From Aegilops tauschii subsp. strangulata (lineage: Eukaryota; Streptophyta; Magnoliopsida; Poales; Poaceae), in the NCBI RefSeq assembly GCF_002575655.3, contig NC_053040.3, positions 155,435,148-155,499,147 of the forward strand: 64,000 nucleotides of DNA. The letters run 5' to 3'. A model generated the notes under the pieces. That model worked only from the letters and a program-made list of their open reading frames with translations, searched no databases and was not told the DNA's origin. Each line of letters starts with the position of its first letter. Within the stretch, counting starts at the first letter, position 1. This document shows, one piece after another, positions 23,246 to 35,648 of this stretch. Position numbers and translations under genes: made by a program.

Positions 23246-24567
23246 TCACGAAAGGTTAGCCTTGCGCGGGAACTGCTGCGTAAGCTGCTGAGCATGGCTG
23301 TGAGACCGGCCTAGCATGTCGGTCATAGCTTCCAGGTGTAGCTGTTTAGCGATGAGGTTCTCATTGGTGTTCTCCGCAATCTTTCTTAGAGATAGGACTT
23401 CAAGTCAAAGTTGAGTTGCAGAATGCCTTTCTGCTAGAACTTGGGACTGAAGAAGTCGAACTGATCCAGACAATGAATTTTGTGAGCTTGTCTAACTGCT
23501 AGTCTCAAGTAACTTCAACACTGCATCAAGACAAGACTTTGGGGTTGTCTCGCTATCTTCAAGATGTTTTGCCTTCTTTGCTGCAATATATGTTGGGTTT
23601 GTCTCACAGCCTTCAGCAGACTTGTGCATGCCATCAGACATATCACCCTGAAACAAAGCAGAGAGATGACAGGTTTTGCACGTGTATAAACAAAGATGAT
23701 AACTGTGCTATCAATTCCATCCAATTTCAAATTAGAAAATGAAGAGTAAGTTAAAAATATCAATAGCATAATTTGGCATTGTTCATAATGCGGGGAGCTT
23801 CACCACACTACTGGATTACCATGTCCACATAACAAGCATAGATGAAGGGCAAAGAAAATCATTGTATCTATTTTGGTTAATGTGCATGGCATGTTGTTCA
23901 TATCATCAGCCACATCAGTAAGATAAAACAGGAGATGACAAGGTGCAAACGTGGGCTGCTTCACCACACACTGGATTATAGATCCACAAAAACAAGCATA
24001 CATATAGGGAGTATTGAGTAATGTGCATGGTATGAATAAGGAATTTGGTTTTACAAGTAAAACTTAGAACTTACGATTCTTGTGAACATGCATTTTGGTA
24101 GAAACAACAAACTAAACAGCAGTAAACGATAGGGAGTATGAGCAAATTAAACAGCAGTTGAGGATAAAGGCTTTAGAAGGACAGACTTACATTAACAGTT
24201 AACACCGTCTTTATAATGCCCTTCTCCATGTCAAGGGAAGGATAACTGAAGAATTTCAGCACAAAATCTTCTTCGTAAGCATTGCCTGTACTCTACATTT
24301 TGTAGAGAGTAATTATAGATATGATAATACTGGAAGGGATAGAGGATAATGAAGATAACATGCATATTGATGCTACATAATCAACTACCAATCCCTGGAA
24401 GTACAAGCATTACAGGACAAAATGTACTGACAAGAGCAATGGGCTACACTTCTGCACTGACATTGTCTGTGTATTCTACTTTTTGGTTAGTTTAAATACA
24501 GATCTAATCTTTTTTAGTAAATGGTGGGCGAGGGAGATAAGATGCAGAATGCTACACAATGAACCAA

Positions 24568-24646
24568 TCCCTCTTCCCATAATACAAGTGTGTTTTGAAC
24601 ACTGGTGTACTGTACAAAACGTTCTTATATTATGGGACGGAGGGAG
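24568..24646. mobile_element. Stowaway MITE, short and degenerate
   Basis: The ends CCCTCTTCCCATAATACAAG and the inverted CTCCCTCCGTCCCATAATAT pair up. TA follows the right end (24647-24648); the left TA is degenerate. Lies within an intron of the TNPA-like gene. Confidence 0.75.
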
Positions 24647-27179
24647 TAGCTGTTAATGTAAGTACAGTGATAGACGACGTTCAGTCCTTACAAGAGGACT
24701 GCAGAGCTAAACCTCTTCAAAAGCATTGGGTTGATTCTAAATTTACGTAAGAGTCCATGCGGATCTTATAATGTCCACCAAATGGACGATAACGAGGCTA
24801 ATATGTGCAGTGATGCTAAATAATCAAGCAGCTATGAAAGTAAGTATGGTCATACAGGGCAAGAGGTACTCACAAGAGCAATGCAGTGTGCAGTATAGTT
24901 GCGAGATTCTATGGTCCCTTGAGAATGAATGTTCTTCTGCTAACAGTTTTCGTACAAGTGAGACATTAAGGCAAATGCAGAAATGTAGTTCAAATTGTGA
25001 TGTGATATCATAGACAGTACCTTATGCTGTAGCCGAGACTAATGTGTAACAAGATTATTCCAGTCACTGTCGGATAAATGTAGCACCGGAGACTTTACAG
25101 AAATTTCGTTTAGAGGCTTGCCATCGAAGTGCGCTTGCCTCAGGTAGGAACGATACTTCATTAACGAGTGCTTGAAAAGCGCAACCAACCCTTGCTCGTC
25201 TTCACAATCCAGTTTGGTCCTTGCCTATTTAAAAGAATGGAATATTGTGTCTTCTGTCAGCAGAAACATATGCAGTAATGACCATGAATAACATTAGTAC
25301 ATTACATACGCGTAAGTTGAGGAGGAAGACTGGAAATTGTTCTGTGTCTGCGGTATAATCTTTCCATGAAGGAAAGATGCGCACAAAGTTCCTGACAACA
25401 ATATAAGCTTCGTCTTCTAAACTGGGAAGAAATGGAACAGGGGTCCTATTTGCTGCAATTGGGGCTCTCTCTGGTTCAAAAAGGGATTTGGCAACTGGAT
25501 TTGGTGTAATCTTTGATGGAATGGGGGGTTTGCGTTGTAGAGCTGGTGCTATGTCAACTGGCATAATCATAATGCTTGCTGCAGTTGGGGTGTGCTGAGT
25601 TGGGGCATCAGAAATGACCAGTGTAGTAGGGCTAGAGTCTGCTAGAGTTGGGGTGTTTTGTGGGTAAGGTGATATTGCAAGTACACCTAATGGGCTATTT
25701 GATTTATCAGGTGCCACTACCTTTTCCAAATACTTTGCTTGTGCTCCTCCACGATCAGCAATCGCCCTCTTACTTTTGAACGTCTGATACACAAGAACAA
25801 CATTTGAATGGATAAATATGGTATGATGACAGATGAAATATGTACTGAAAATGGATAGGCAGGGCGTATTCACATACACGATGTGTAAACAAAGCTAATG
25901 GCAGTTCAACAAAGTAGAAGCAATGCAAAGCATCAGTTGCAAGATATGTGCGACCAATATAACCTTGGAAAGTTAGAGCAAGCACCTTGATGGGTGAATA
26001 AGATAGGGCATCTTCATCTGACTCCTCCACTAGGGAGCTACATTGACTTAGGTCTCCCTCTAGCTCAGAATCATTGTTAGGATCATATTCTGAGCATGAA
26101 TCTGTAGGTGGAGAGCGCTTGCACTGCATTGCATCCAGACTTGATTCCAGTCCCTTAATGCCAAGTTTGACAGCCATGGCATTGTTCTGCTTTATTCTTT
26201 TCATGCGCGCAAGCTCATAATCATTATGATGCTGTTCAGAATCTGAGATTCATGAAAACATAAAAAGTAGTCAGATTATCTATGGAATGCATTGCGGATT
26301 CAACTCGAAGAGTGTCTCCCTATAAACCCCTACATATGCAAAGTTCACCCCCCAACCGTGCTGACCAGACCACACACAGAAATACAAACCCCTTATGTCT
26401 CTATAACAGGCAGACACACATTTCAAAACTGAAGTAGGAACATTAGAATCATATGAAATTCGTATTTGAACAAATAAACTAAGGAATTATGAATGGCATA
26501 ATGTTTAGCTTCAAGGGTGGAGTGTTGGTAGTGCAACACAAAGCAAGGAGGCAGATTGTATTCCATGTAAAAGATCGAAGCCTATGTAAAAGCTGGAAAT
26601 GACACTTTCTTTCTATACAATGCAGTGTTCGTTGCCCACACATGATGGAAGAGATCACATAGAGAAATACTATTCACTCATGTCTACGGTTCCAGTATTT
26701 AGAAACAGGGTGGTCCACCCTAAAAGAATATTGACAACAAATATGACAAGGCAAGCATAGATGTACTGAATCAATCATTTACTTGTGAGCTAACTAGGAC
26801 AAGTATGCAGAATTGTAACTGCAGTAAGAGACCATCCAAAATCTGAATCAAGAAGTTTGTCTAGCACTTATTGTTTGCAACTAATCGACGTGAATAATTG
26901 GATATTATATCGAATGAGTAAGAAAGACAAGTAAAATTGTCAACAAACCTGGCTTGCAGTAGTAATCTGGGTCAATGTCACTACGACCAACAATCCAAAA
27001 TGACTAGTGTCTGTTCCTAGGGCCGGAATTTTGAAAACCATGTGAACTTTACAGGTACTAAAGATTACTGAAATACATCTAAACCATTAAGTGTAGGTAG
27101 CACTAAGTACACAACAAACCCTAATGACAGTCCTGCCTAATGAGTAATGAATCAATTAGAAAATGGGTGATGAGGAGTG

Positions 27180-27530
27180 GCTGCTGAGTGTTGAGGACGT
27201 ATCTCAGGATAAATCGGGTTGGCTTAGTGGGTGCTGCACGCGTGAGCCCTGAACGGACTGGGAAGGTAGGCACGGCGGCGCGCCCGGGCAGCGGTGATGC
27301 TGTTGGGCAAGCGGCTCCTGACCACCTGTTAGTCCGGCATCTCCTCCTAGAGTTATGCCGTCCGGGGACGGCAAGTCGCCGGCGAGGCAGGTGGCTGGGG
27401 GCGAGTACAGATCGGAAGCGCGCAGCAGAACAGAGGGGAATCGGGGTCTGGGACGACCCAAAATCACAGGGTGGGCCGGCCCACCGTGGGCACCCTGTAG
27501 AGATACACACCCGAGCGGCGAACATGCATT
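27180..27530. other. GC-rich insert inside a TNPA-like intron
   Basis: A sharply GC-rich island of about 340 bp in otherwise AT-rich intronic DNA, open in several frames on both strands (plus 27188-27541, minus 27467-27204). Neither translation is recognised. It may be a captured fragment or a leftover of another insertion; no target duplication seen. Confidence 0.35.
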
Positions 27531-28221
27531 TTCAAAACTAATTTAGGAACATTTAGCTGACCAATTAAATGACTCTATTTTAATAATATCTGATTCGTAT
27601 TTGAACAACTAAGCTTGTTTAGCTTGATGGGTGGAGCAGTCCTATTATGACACGAAGCACGTATTCTGATCGTATAGTCATCAAAAAAGGGGGAAACTCT
27701 AAGCATAATTTTTTTAGCAAAAGAGGGTTTCCCCTCCGATTTCTATTAAAGAAACCACCACAGAAACAACATGATCAATTAAACCGTATTATGACTGTGC
27801 CATGGCAGATTTGAAGCTGCAAACCGGAGAAATGATATTTAGCAGCCATTGTTTGCTTCGAACTAAGAACTAAATTCTAAGAGATGAAAAGAAAGTAGAG
27901 TAACCAAGTTAAGATCTATTTTCTGGTTGAGATCAAAAAGTTGAGGAGATATGAAGTACCACCTCTCTTGCGGCGCCGTGTAGGCATCAGGGGTGCGATG
28001 GCTGTCGATGGCGTTGAAGCAGATCTGCGACGGTAGACAGGTGCATCGGGGGATAAGTCCCGTTGAGGTGGAAGAGAAGGTCGTGTGAGCGGCCCCGGCA
28101 AAGAGGACGACGGCGCCGATGAAGAGAGAGGACGTGATGCAAGGCTCTTGGTCCGTCGCCGTGGATGAGAAACGTCCATCTCTAGAAGTGGACGACGCGG
28201 TCTTGGTAGGCGCTCCGGCAT

Positions 28222-29484
28222 GGTGGAGGACGGTGGCGATGGATGTGGTGGAGGACAGCGGTGATGGATGGGGTGGCGGACGGAGGCTGGTGTGGAGATG
28301 GTGTTCTAGCGCGGACGGTGTATGAATGGGAAAATGGAGGGAGAGGTACGTGGAACCATGTTTTTGGGACGCACCTGTCTGAAATATGGGAAAGTTACGA
28401 ACTTAGCCCCTGTTTAAAATTTGGACGTCTCGTCGGTTGGGGATACGACGGTAATCTCGCATGTCGCCAATATTTGCCCAGAGCGATTTCGGGCGAGGAG
28501 AGGGTGGTTGGCGCCCACGATGTATGAACAGGGCTGACAGGTAGGGCGGTTGTGTCACGTCTAATTGAAGTTACTAACCTACCCCTATTTAGAGCAGTGG
28601 AAATTGGGCCGATGGATTGTCCGTGTAATGGGTAGACAGTAATTTCCATCTCCCAAACACTTGGCTTTGGGCAGCCGACATGGGAGTGAGACATTTTGCC
28701 GCTTATTTCGAATTTTGGGACAATAAGCATCCACGTTTACCCTGGCAACTAAATTCGAATCCATTTTGTATTCCTATATGAATCTTTATAAATCATTCTA
28801 TGTGTTTTTATATAGCTTCAAAAGAACGACAAAGATGTATTCCACTGTCATATATGAATATGGTTTCCAAGTACCGATACTCAAATTCAGAAGCTAGAAT
28901 CCAGTTTAAGGTGAATTCCAATATTTGGAACACTTCATGTCCAACTCAAATGTCACGCGCAGCATAATGTGTACTCCCATTTAGATATGTACACAAGCGA
29001 TGTATCAAGATTCAAATACTGAGTCAATCAACCAAGAATCTACAGAACTAACAGACATATAAACACTTATAGAGTATATGGATCAATAATATCAACTAAC
29101 ATACATAAGCCAGGCCGCTGTACTTTTTTTTGCTACAACAACATCCTTTTTTTAGCCAAGCTACTATAGCATCTTGGCCCTTTCCGATGCATGCCACTTA
29201 TGGTCCATCTATACTACTATTATTGCTGAATGCACATTCAGCCCGATTGGCATATTTGTAGGTCTGGGACAGCAATCAAAATGAAATGTCTCCGAGTCTT
29301 ATCAATGAATACAGACTTGTGCTCAAATAAAATTACAAACCAAAAAACAAAAAACAAAAAACAATTATTACATGATCTCTAAAACAAATGGTTTGATTTA
29401 TTACATGAACAAACAACACAAAGGTTATTCAACGATGGAAAGAACATTTCACCTATGATTTACCAAGTGGGAATTTAATTTCCT
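28222..29484. other. Spacer between two CACTA genes
   Basis: 28222-28350 is GC-rich, probably the 5' leader of the TNPA-like gene on the minus strand. The rest is AT-rich, with a (CAAAAAA)n run at 29336-29365 and no protein similarity seen. Confidence 0.45.
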
Positions 29485-29487
29485 TTT

Positions 29488-32240
29488 TTACTTCTGGACC
29501 TTAACAATGTGGTCAGTCTCGGCTTGCTTCGTTTTGAAATCCACCAAATATTTAATGGTTGTCTTGAGTACTGCTAGTGATTGTGCTGTTTGCTTCATCA
29601 ACATGTCAACTTCATCTCTAAGTGCAGAAGCAGAATCTCTTTCTACCACTAGTTTAGCCTCTAGAGCATCAGCAGTAGGCAATTCATAATGCACGATTGG
29701 GCCGGTGCCACTGCTGTGGGATGATACAACGTCCATGGGGACCTCGCTCTTTGATCTTGGGCTAAGCTGTTTTGCCATTAAAGTTCCGATTGGATTCAGA
29801 AAAGTTGAAGTTAGCAAAACATCTCAACTGGGAGTTATAACAGCAAACCAGTTAAACAAACAAGGAATTAAAGAGTTTCAATTGGATACTGAAAAGTAGT
29901 TATTAACATCATTGTAACCCGTTGTTGCAGCAGCAAAGCAGTTAAACAAACAAGTAGCTATTTAAGTTCAGGCAAACAGGTAATTCTTAACAGTAAGTAT
30001 CAAACACATAGATAGGCGCAGTCTATAACAGGATTAACAGGCTGTGGAATTATGTAATCAGTAGCAAACTAAATTAAGCCAAGCAACGTAATTGACCAAT
30101 TTTGCAATAAGTGGCTAACTAAAATTCCGAGAAGCAGGTAACTGAACTTACGCTAGTTCTTTGTACAGGCATACTGCAACTTCTTTTTCGCTTACAAGGT
30201 TGTACGAATGAGTCCATGGAATCAATTGCTTGGATACGCAGTCCCAATACTTCTTTCTTCCCACACTGCATTGGTAAGTCGAATGGTTAATCTGGTAAGG
30301 TGGTGCATCCTTGATATGTTATATGAGGACGTGTAGTCAGACTAGTTGTAGCCACACACATCACACTCGCTTTTACTGTATATTTCATGCGATTACTTTT
30401 GGCATATCGATATCTAAGCAATCTACAATAGGATGAAAAGACTGGCATCCTTCACATTATTGGCGAACTCAGTTCATAGAAACAAGCAATTCAACCATTC
30501 TGTGGGTAAATCAAAAGCGCCACTGGAATATTTTTCACTACCACAATCATACACGCAAAAAGGGGCGACACCACCATAGGGGTTGGTATGGGCGGCCGCC
30601 TCGGGTGGTTGGAAAGTGTGCACCTAGTTTGAGTTGTCCAGGTTGGCCCAGGCTAGTTTTGTTCGTCCCAACGCACGAGCATGCAATGTAAAAAATGAAG
30701 AAAAATGTTTCAATTTGGATGGGCCAATAACATAGTGCAAGGCAGGACCTATAGCAGGCTCGCGGCCCAAACGAGCGCCTCCCATATTGATCGACAGCAG
30801 GAAAAATCCCAATTCATCTGCTCCAGCCTCCAGTCTGGTTCGCTCCTAACCTAACCGCCGCTGGACAGACCGACACAGCACTTCCTCGCGCCCTCATTGG
30901 AGGGCGGTCGTCGGGCTTCAAGCGAACGGAAGGACAAGAAGATGAAGATCCAACCCTGGGTGTAGCCTGCGTGGGAGGCAGCGGCGGCAGCACGGGCATG
31001 GCATCGAGCTTGCGCAAACGGGCAGTCGCAGCTTGCAAGAGTAGCATGCGCAACGAGCAGGTACATCACATCCCTGATTATATCTAATTCAACTCTTCAA
31101 TTTCTGGCCAATAGTTAAACCTGACGGTGTTGTAAAACTCCTTGTATGTAGGGAATCTATGAGAAAATGAAAACAATTTCTACTTATTTTATAACTCCCC
31201 AATCAATATTGAACTACTGAATCTGATGTATCTAATCAAGTTTCCGGTGCAAACATCCAAGCTCATGTTGTTCTTCAGCTTGAAGTGTCTAATGAACAGA
31301 CTGCTAATGAAGGATTTGATGCAAACATTTTACATGCTCCTAGTGATGAACATATAGTGTCTAATGAGGGATCTAATGCAAGCATTTTGCAAGCTCCCAT
31401 TGAAGGATTTAGTGTCTAATGATGATCTGCTATGTTGAGAGAGACATAGAGATTTGCAGGCATTGATGGCAAGAAAATTATAGTGAATTTTCATGGCTTG
31501 AGGAAATGTCGAGGCCATCTACCAGAAAGTCCCTGTATCATGACAACGTAGCATAAATGCTTTTCTAATATGTTGTTTGAAACTATTGGCATACTTGTGC
31601 AGGATAGATATATTGATATGCAGTTTGCGCACTGGTTATAGGTGCAATTACACTTCGATATTTTCAGCCAGAGAACGAATAATTCAAGCAGGTACAGACC
31701 ATGTTTGTAGTCCTTGTACACCATGTTGCATTTTGTGTTTTTTGGTGCTTGCATCATTTAGTGTTTATAATCTGAACTACTTTGGATTATTAGCTAGTTT
31801 TCAAAGTGCATGTAGCTTCACATTTCTCAAGTTATGTTGATTTCCGGAGTGCAAGTGCCTTCATATTTTTTAAGTTAAATGTTCGCCCCTGGTAACTTGA
31901 ATTCTTGGATCCGCACTGCACACAAATCATACACGAATGCCGGTACAAATTAAATGAAATGCACCGACTTACGCTAGCTCGTTGTACAGGCTCACTGCAT
32001 CTCTGCTTGCGCTTGGGATGTTCCATGTATAAGTCCATGTTACCACTTGCTTGGATGTGCAGGCCTTGTGCTCCTTGCATCCCCCTCTGCATTTTTGACA
32101 CAACGAATGGTTGATCAAATAAGAGAATCGACCTTGCTGTTGTATCGGAGGACAGATACTTACAAGGTTATACGGGTGTGCAGGATGTGTACCAGATCCC
32201 GTAGCGCTGTCATGCTTTGCTAAAATATGGATTTGCTTGT
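29488..32240 (-). pseudogene. CACTA accessory gene with repeated basic-motif exons
   Basis: Minus-strand exons, right to left. A segment KHDSATGSGTHPAHPYNL ends at a GTAAGTA donor (about 32180). An exon at about 32101-31970 gives QGLHIQASGNMDLYM and then KRKQRCSEPVQRAS at a donor. A related exon at about 30270-30165 gives LGLRIQAIDSMDSF and then KRKRSCSMPVQRTS. The last exon (to 29488) gives IVHYELPTADALEAKLVVER and then a coiled-coil end finishing at ETDHIVKVQK. The shared IQA...MD...KRK..CS.PVQR module is seen again at 54.5 kb. Lys/Arg clusters suggest nuclear location. I do not recognise a named family; it is plausibly a second regulatory gene of CACTA elements. The full exon set was not resolved and there may be stops. 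Confidence 0.5.
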
Positions 32241-32399
32241 TTCAGATGATATCTCCAGAAGAAATAAGAGTTGAAGTCAGAGTTGCATAGGCATGTAAGC
32301 TAAGAGAGCAGTGAAAGGATATCCAAACATCGTCGGAACAGTGCACAAGGGAGTGATGTGTGGATACCTAGTTCGGGCCGGCATTTGGGCATGCTCGCC

Positions 32400-33060
32400 T
32401 AGCTAGAGTGCGGGTCACTTCAGAGCCATTGAGGGTGATGCGCTGGCTGGCTGCGCACGGATGCAGATCTTGAGTGGCAGTGGAACGCTACGATGCGGTG
32501 GACGAGACCGTTGGTGAAGCCCCAGCGGCCTCGGGGGGGGAGGGGAGGCACAATGATGTGCTCGGTGAAGTAGCCCCGGTGAGCTGGGAGACGGCGTCGG
32601 TGAAGCGCATCTGATGCAGTGGAAGTCAGTGTCTATGAGGCACGTCGGTTGCGGTGGCTGACGTTGTCGGTGGACCACTCGGTGCGATGGACGAGGGCGT
32701 AGATGAGGTAGCTCTGGTGCGGTGGTGAAGCGCGACCGTCGTCTTCGTCCGGCACAGATGTGGGGAAAGAGACGAGACGAGGGGCGATTCGAACTTTGCT
32801 TGGGTTGGCGGCGAATTAGGGATTTGAGCAATCTGGGCGCGGAAGGGGACGGTGGAGAAGGGAGATTTTGCAGGGTTGGAATTGGGGCCGCCAGATATTT
32901 CAATCCGAAACGTGGAAGCGCGGACTTATTTTGTCGTTGTCCTTTTTTTGGGGGGGAGGGGGGAGGGAGGGAGGGGGTGGGTGGCTGGGTGCTATGCGTC
33001 CGTCCGACACATGCGACCACCACGACACGACCCTGGTCTGCCTGGTGCGCCTACATTTGA
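32400..33060 (-). other. GC-rich 5' region of the accessory gene, G-tract
   Basis: GC-rich block immediately upstream (minus strand) of the accessory gene exons, likely leader or first exon. The minus-strand frame 33023-32415 is Pro/Arg/Ser-rich and low-complexity, so I do not call it a protein. 32950-32989 is a run of G tracts (five or more runs of three or more G) with G-quadruplex potential. Confidence 0.4.
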
Positions 33061-34117
33061 GAATGCAAACGAATCTTCTTTCATTTGCAAATGAATCTAT
33101 ATGTATTACCATGCCCGTGTTTTCCTTGCAATAATTAGTCATTCAAAAGGAGATACTATAAATTAATTAATGAGGAGTTATTTGAAAAAATCGGAACGGT
33201 ATCCACGCTAACGTGGATTAGAGTGTGTGTCACATAATTAGTTATTTGAATTAGAGTATGTGTCACATAGCGGTCTCCAATTCTAACGTGGATTTCGCAT
33301 TTCACTGTATCCACACTACTTTTTTAATAAAAATTCATATGTATATGATGAACACCATGGTAGTGAGAGAACTTTTGGATGGATTCAAACATATGACCTA
33401 CAAAATAGCACAACAAATCGAGTCAATGTCAACTTTTCGAAACCTAGTATGGCACGAATTCGAAATAATTACCCATATGCATGGTCCTCAGTTCAAATCT
33501 TACAATGTACTCTGAATTGAAACATCGATATTAAGTCTCGTACTATCTACATTCAAATGTTGTTTTTGCCCCCCCCCCCCGCCGCACACACGCTACATAC
33601 TTCCTGTATCGGTCAATCTTCCTCTCCTAACCACCTTAGGAAGCTATCGGTTTCCAACACACATTCATTCTTTCTCTCCATGTTTCGATCTCTAACTCTC
33701 TCAACTACACAACCACCTTTTTCCACTCTGTTACCAAATGTATTTACCTCACACACCCGCCATTGCACCCCATGCCGAGCTCTCTCTCTCTCCCTCTCCC
33801 TCTCGCCCTCTCGCGCTAAATACATGCATTGCCTATCTAGCCCCCAACCTCTCGTGCGCACGCACACACGTTGTCTATCTAGTTCATTCCCTCAAGACTG
33901 TCTCACTCTTTCTTCCGCACTGCGGGCTACACTCGCTCAATCTCGCTCTCTTTATCTGAGTCTCGTTTAAAATCGTTTTCTTTCACACACAAATGATATA
34001 TCTCCCTGTTCGGGCCTCGATCGACACACTCTATACTCTCTCACGTAGATTGTCTATCTAGGTCAGTCCATCCAAGCCGCCCCCACTCTTTCGACCTCAT
34101 GGCGGGCCACGCTCGCT

Positions 34118-34154
<37 letters not shown>

Positions 34155-35170
34155 TATGTCTCGATTGACCTCGCTCTTTCTCGGACAAAAATGATATATC
34201 ACCATGTTTGAGCCCAATTCGACCTATTCACATTCTCTCTCACGCACATTGTCTATCTAGGTCACTCTCTCCAATCCGTCTCACTCTTTCGATCGCACGA
34301 CGACCCTATGTGATCGATTGACCTTGCTTCCTCCCACACACAAAATATATCTACACGTCTGTGATTGGATCATCTCTCAAGCTCTATCTTACAACCCTCA
34401 CCCTTGCCAAAAGCTCAATCGGACAATATCCCTACAAAGCATATATATCTGTTCAATGAATGTCGGACCACACTCACTTTGTCTCTCTATCTATATGTCT
34501 CTCGATTCACCTCGCTTTCTCACGCCGTATCTTCCACATATTGAAGCTACCTCTCCATCCCTTGCAAAGCGGAGCTATTTACATTGCGAGGGGCACTCCA
34601 ACCTTGGATTAATTTGTGTAGGCATTTGTTCCGGTTGGTTTAGATTACATTTTCGTATCATTCGGCCCACAACTACTCCAAACACCGTTGCAACCCCCGC
34701 AACTCGCCTAGTTGATTTCCCTCTGGCTCAGTCATCACTCTGTCGCACGTCCTTTCTCGCCTTCAACGTCGCACCATGGTATTATTGCAAAAAACTCTGT
34801 TGTTCCCTTTAATTATTATAAATAAGCTACAAAACTACACACCGATACTCCACTTGGAATGGAACAAATTTTGACCCACAAATTAAAGTGCTACAAACTA
34901 CACACCGAGGGGCCCACATGTCATGAAACAAATTTGGACCCATATACAAATTAAAAAATAAAGGACGAGGATCGACCATGTGACCACGGCCTTCAAGCCG
35001 CACGTCAATAGGCAACATACGTAGAACAACAATGTTTGTTGTACCTCCCTTTGTTCACATAATGTTTTTATATTACCACAACCTATTTAATGGATGACAT
35101 GTAATATTATTTTTAGTACTATTCGCCTTCACTTATTGGTGGGTTCCATGTGTGCTCTCTCTCCCCCCCT
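32870..35170. repeat. Diverged 2.3-kb duplication, copy A
   Basis: Shares colinear blocks with 37260-39540, about 4.4 kb to the right. Blocks include the TTGGAATT..GGC.GCCA.ATATTT stretch, ATGCAAACGAATCT / CCGAACGAATCT with TATGTATTACCATGCCCGT, ATGGTCCTCAGTTCAAAT, and at the far end TTTGGACC...ACGAG plus CACTTATTGGTGGGT. Copy A contains a tandem, TC-rich expansion that copy B lacks. Confidence 0.72.
33871..34460. repeat. Tandem ~180-200 bp repeat with (TC)n
   Basis: Three diverged units start with TTGTCTATCTAG at 33871, 34050 and 34249, each continuing with TCC...CACTCTTTC, GCTCGCTCAATCTC and an ATGATATATC element. The second unit has expanded into (TC)15 at 34121-34151. A 12-C run sits at 33569-33580. 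No coding sequence. Confidence 0.75.
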
Positions 35171-35648
35171 TATGCGTTTAGACGCATGGGCAAACACGAG
35201 AACTCATGGGCGATGTTGCCGTTGACCATATCTGGACGCGTTCACAAGTTACGGCACCAGTTTCACGTGCTAGTAGCACTAGTCAGTGTGTACGTGCAAT
35301 GCATGTTAATTTGGAAGTATATTAAGTGCATGCGAATATTAAGTAGGTATTATTTGCATGTTATTATGTGATTAGCACTATTTTTGGCATGAAATTAACT
35401 GCACGCTAAACGTGTTGAGCGCTCGACATTGAAGCAGTCTAGGTCGTTGGATGACAAGGAATACATGTGCTTGATGACGTTTTATATTTAATTTGATACG
35501 GCTCTAGCAGAACATTCAATTGATCAAACCATAGATTTCGTTCAGTCTGACTCCGGCTTTAAATTATACGACGATCCATCTAAAATAAACGGAAATGATA
35601 AACGTTCGGATTTTAAGCATGGCAATCCGAACGTTTTTCATGGCAAAT

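Larger units (their letters stand above)
23246..28221 (-). pseudogene. TNPA-like CACTA regulatory protein, multi-exon, decayed
   Basis: Exons read leftward. Exon 1 (28221 to ~27960): Arg/Ser/Pro-rich, LEMDVSHPRRRTKSLASRP. A middle exon (~26236-25986): YELARMKRIKQNNAMAVK and an acidic stretch. The next exon (25783-25310): KSKRAIADRGGAQAKYLEK, Pro/Thr-rich linker, ending VRNFVRIFPSWKDYT. The next (25224-25021) joins in phase: ARTKLDCEDEQGLVALFKHS, YRSYLRQAHFDGKPLNE. The last exon (23647-23246): SDGMHKSAEGCETN, then IAENTNENLIAKQLHLEAM and a Gln-rich end. This matches plant Ptta/En/Spm (Transposase_24-like) proteins, which bind subterminal repeats. Stops interrupt it (TAG for a likely Trp at ~25040, TAG and TGA in the last exon). 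Further exons in 23700-25000 are probable but not resolved. Confidence 0.72.

Noticed and set aside
33557..33970. 137-codon Ser/Leu-rich ORF
   Set aside because: Arises from CT-rich tandem sequence; the opposite strand is open as Glu/Arg repeats.
35043..35110. CCTCCCTTTGTTCACATAATG as a Stowaway MITE
   Set aside because: Only one end resembles Stowaway; no inverted partner with TA flank found.
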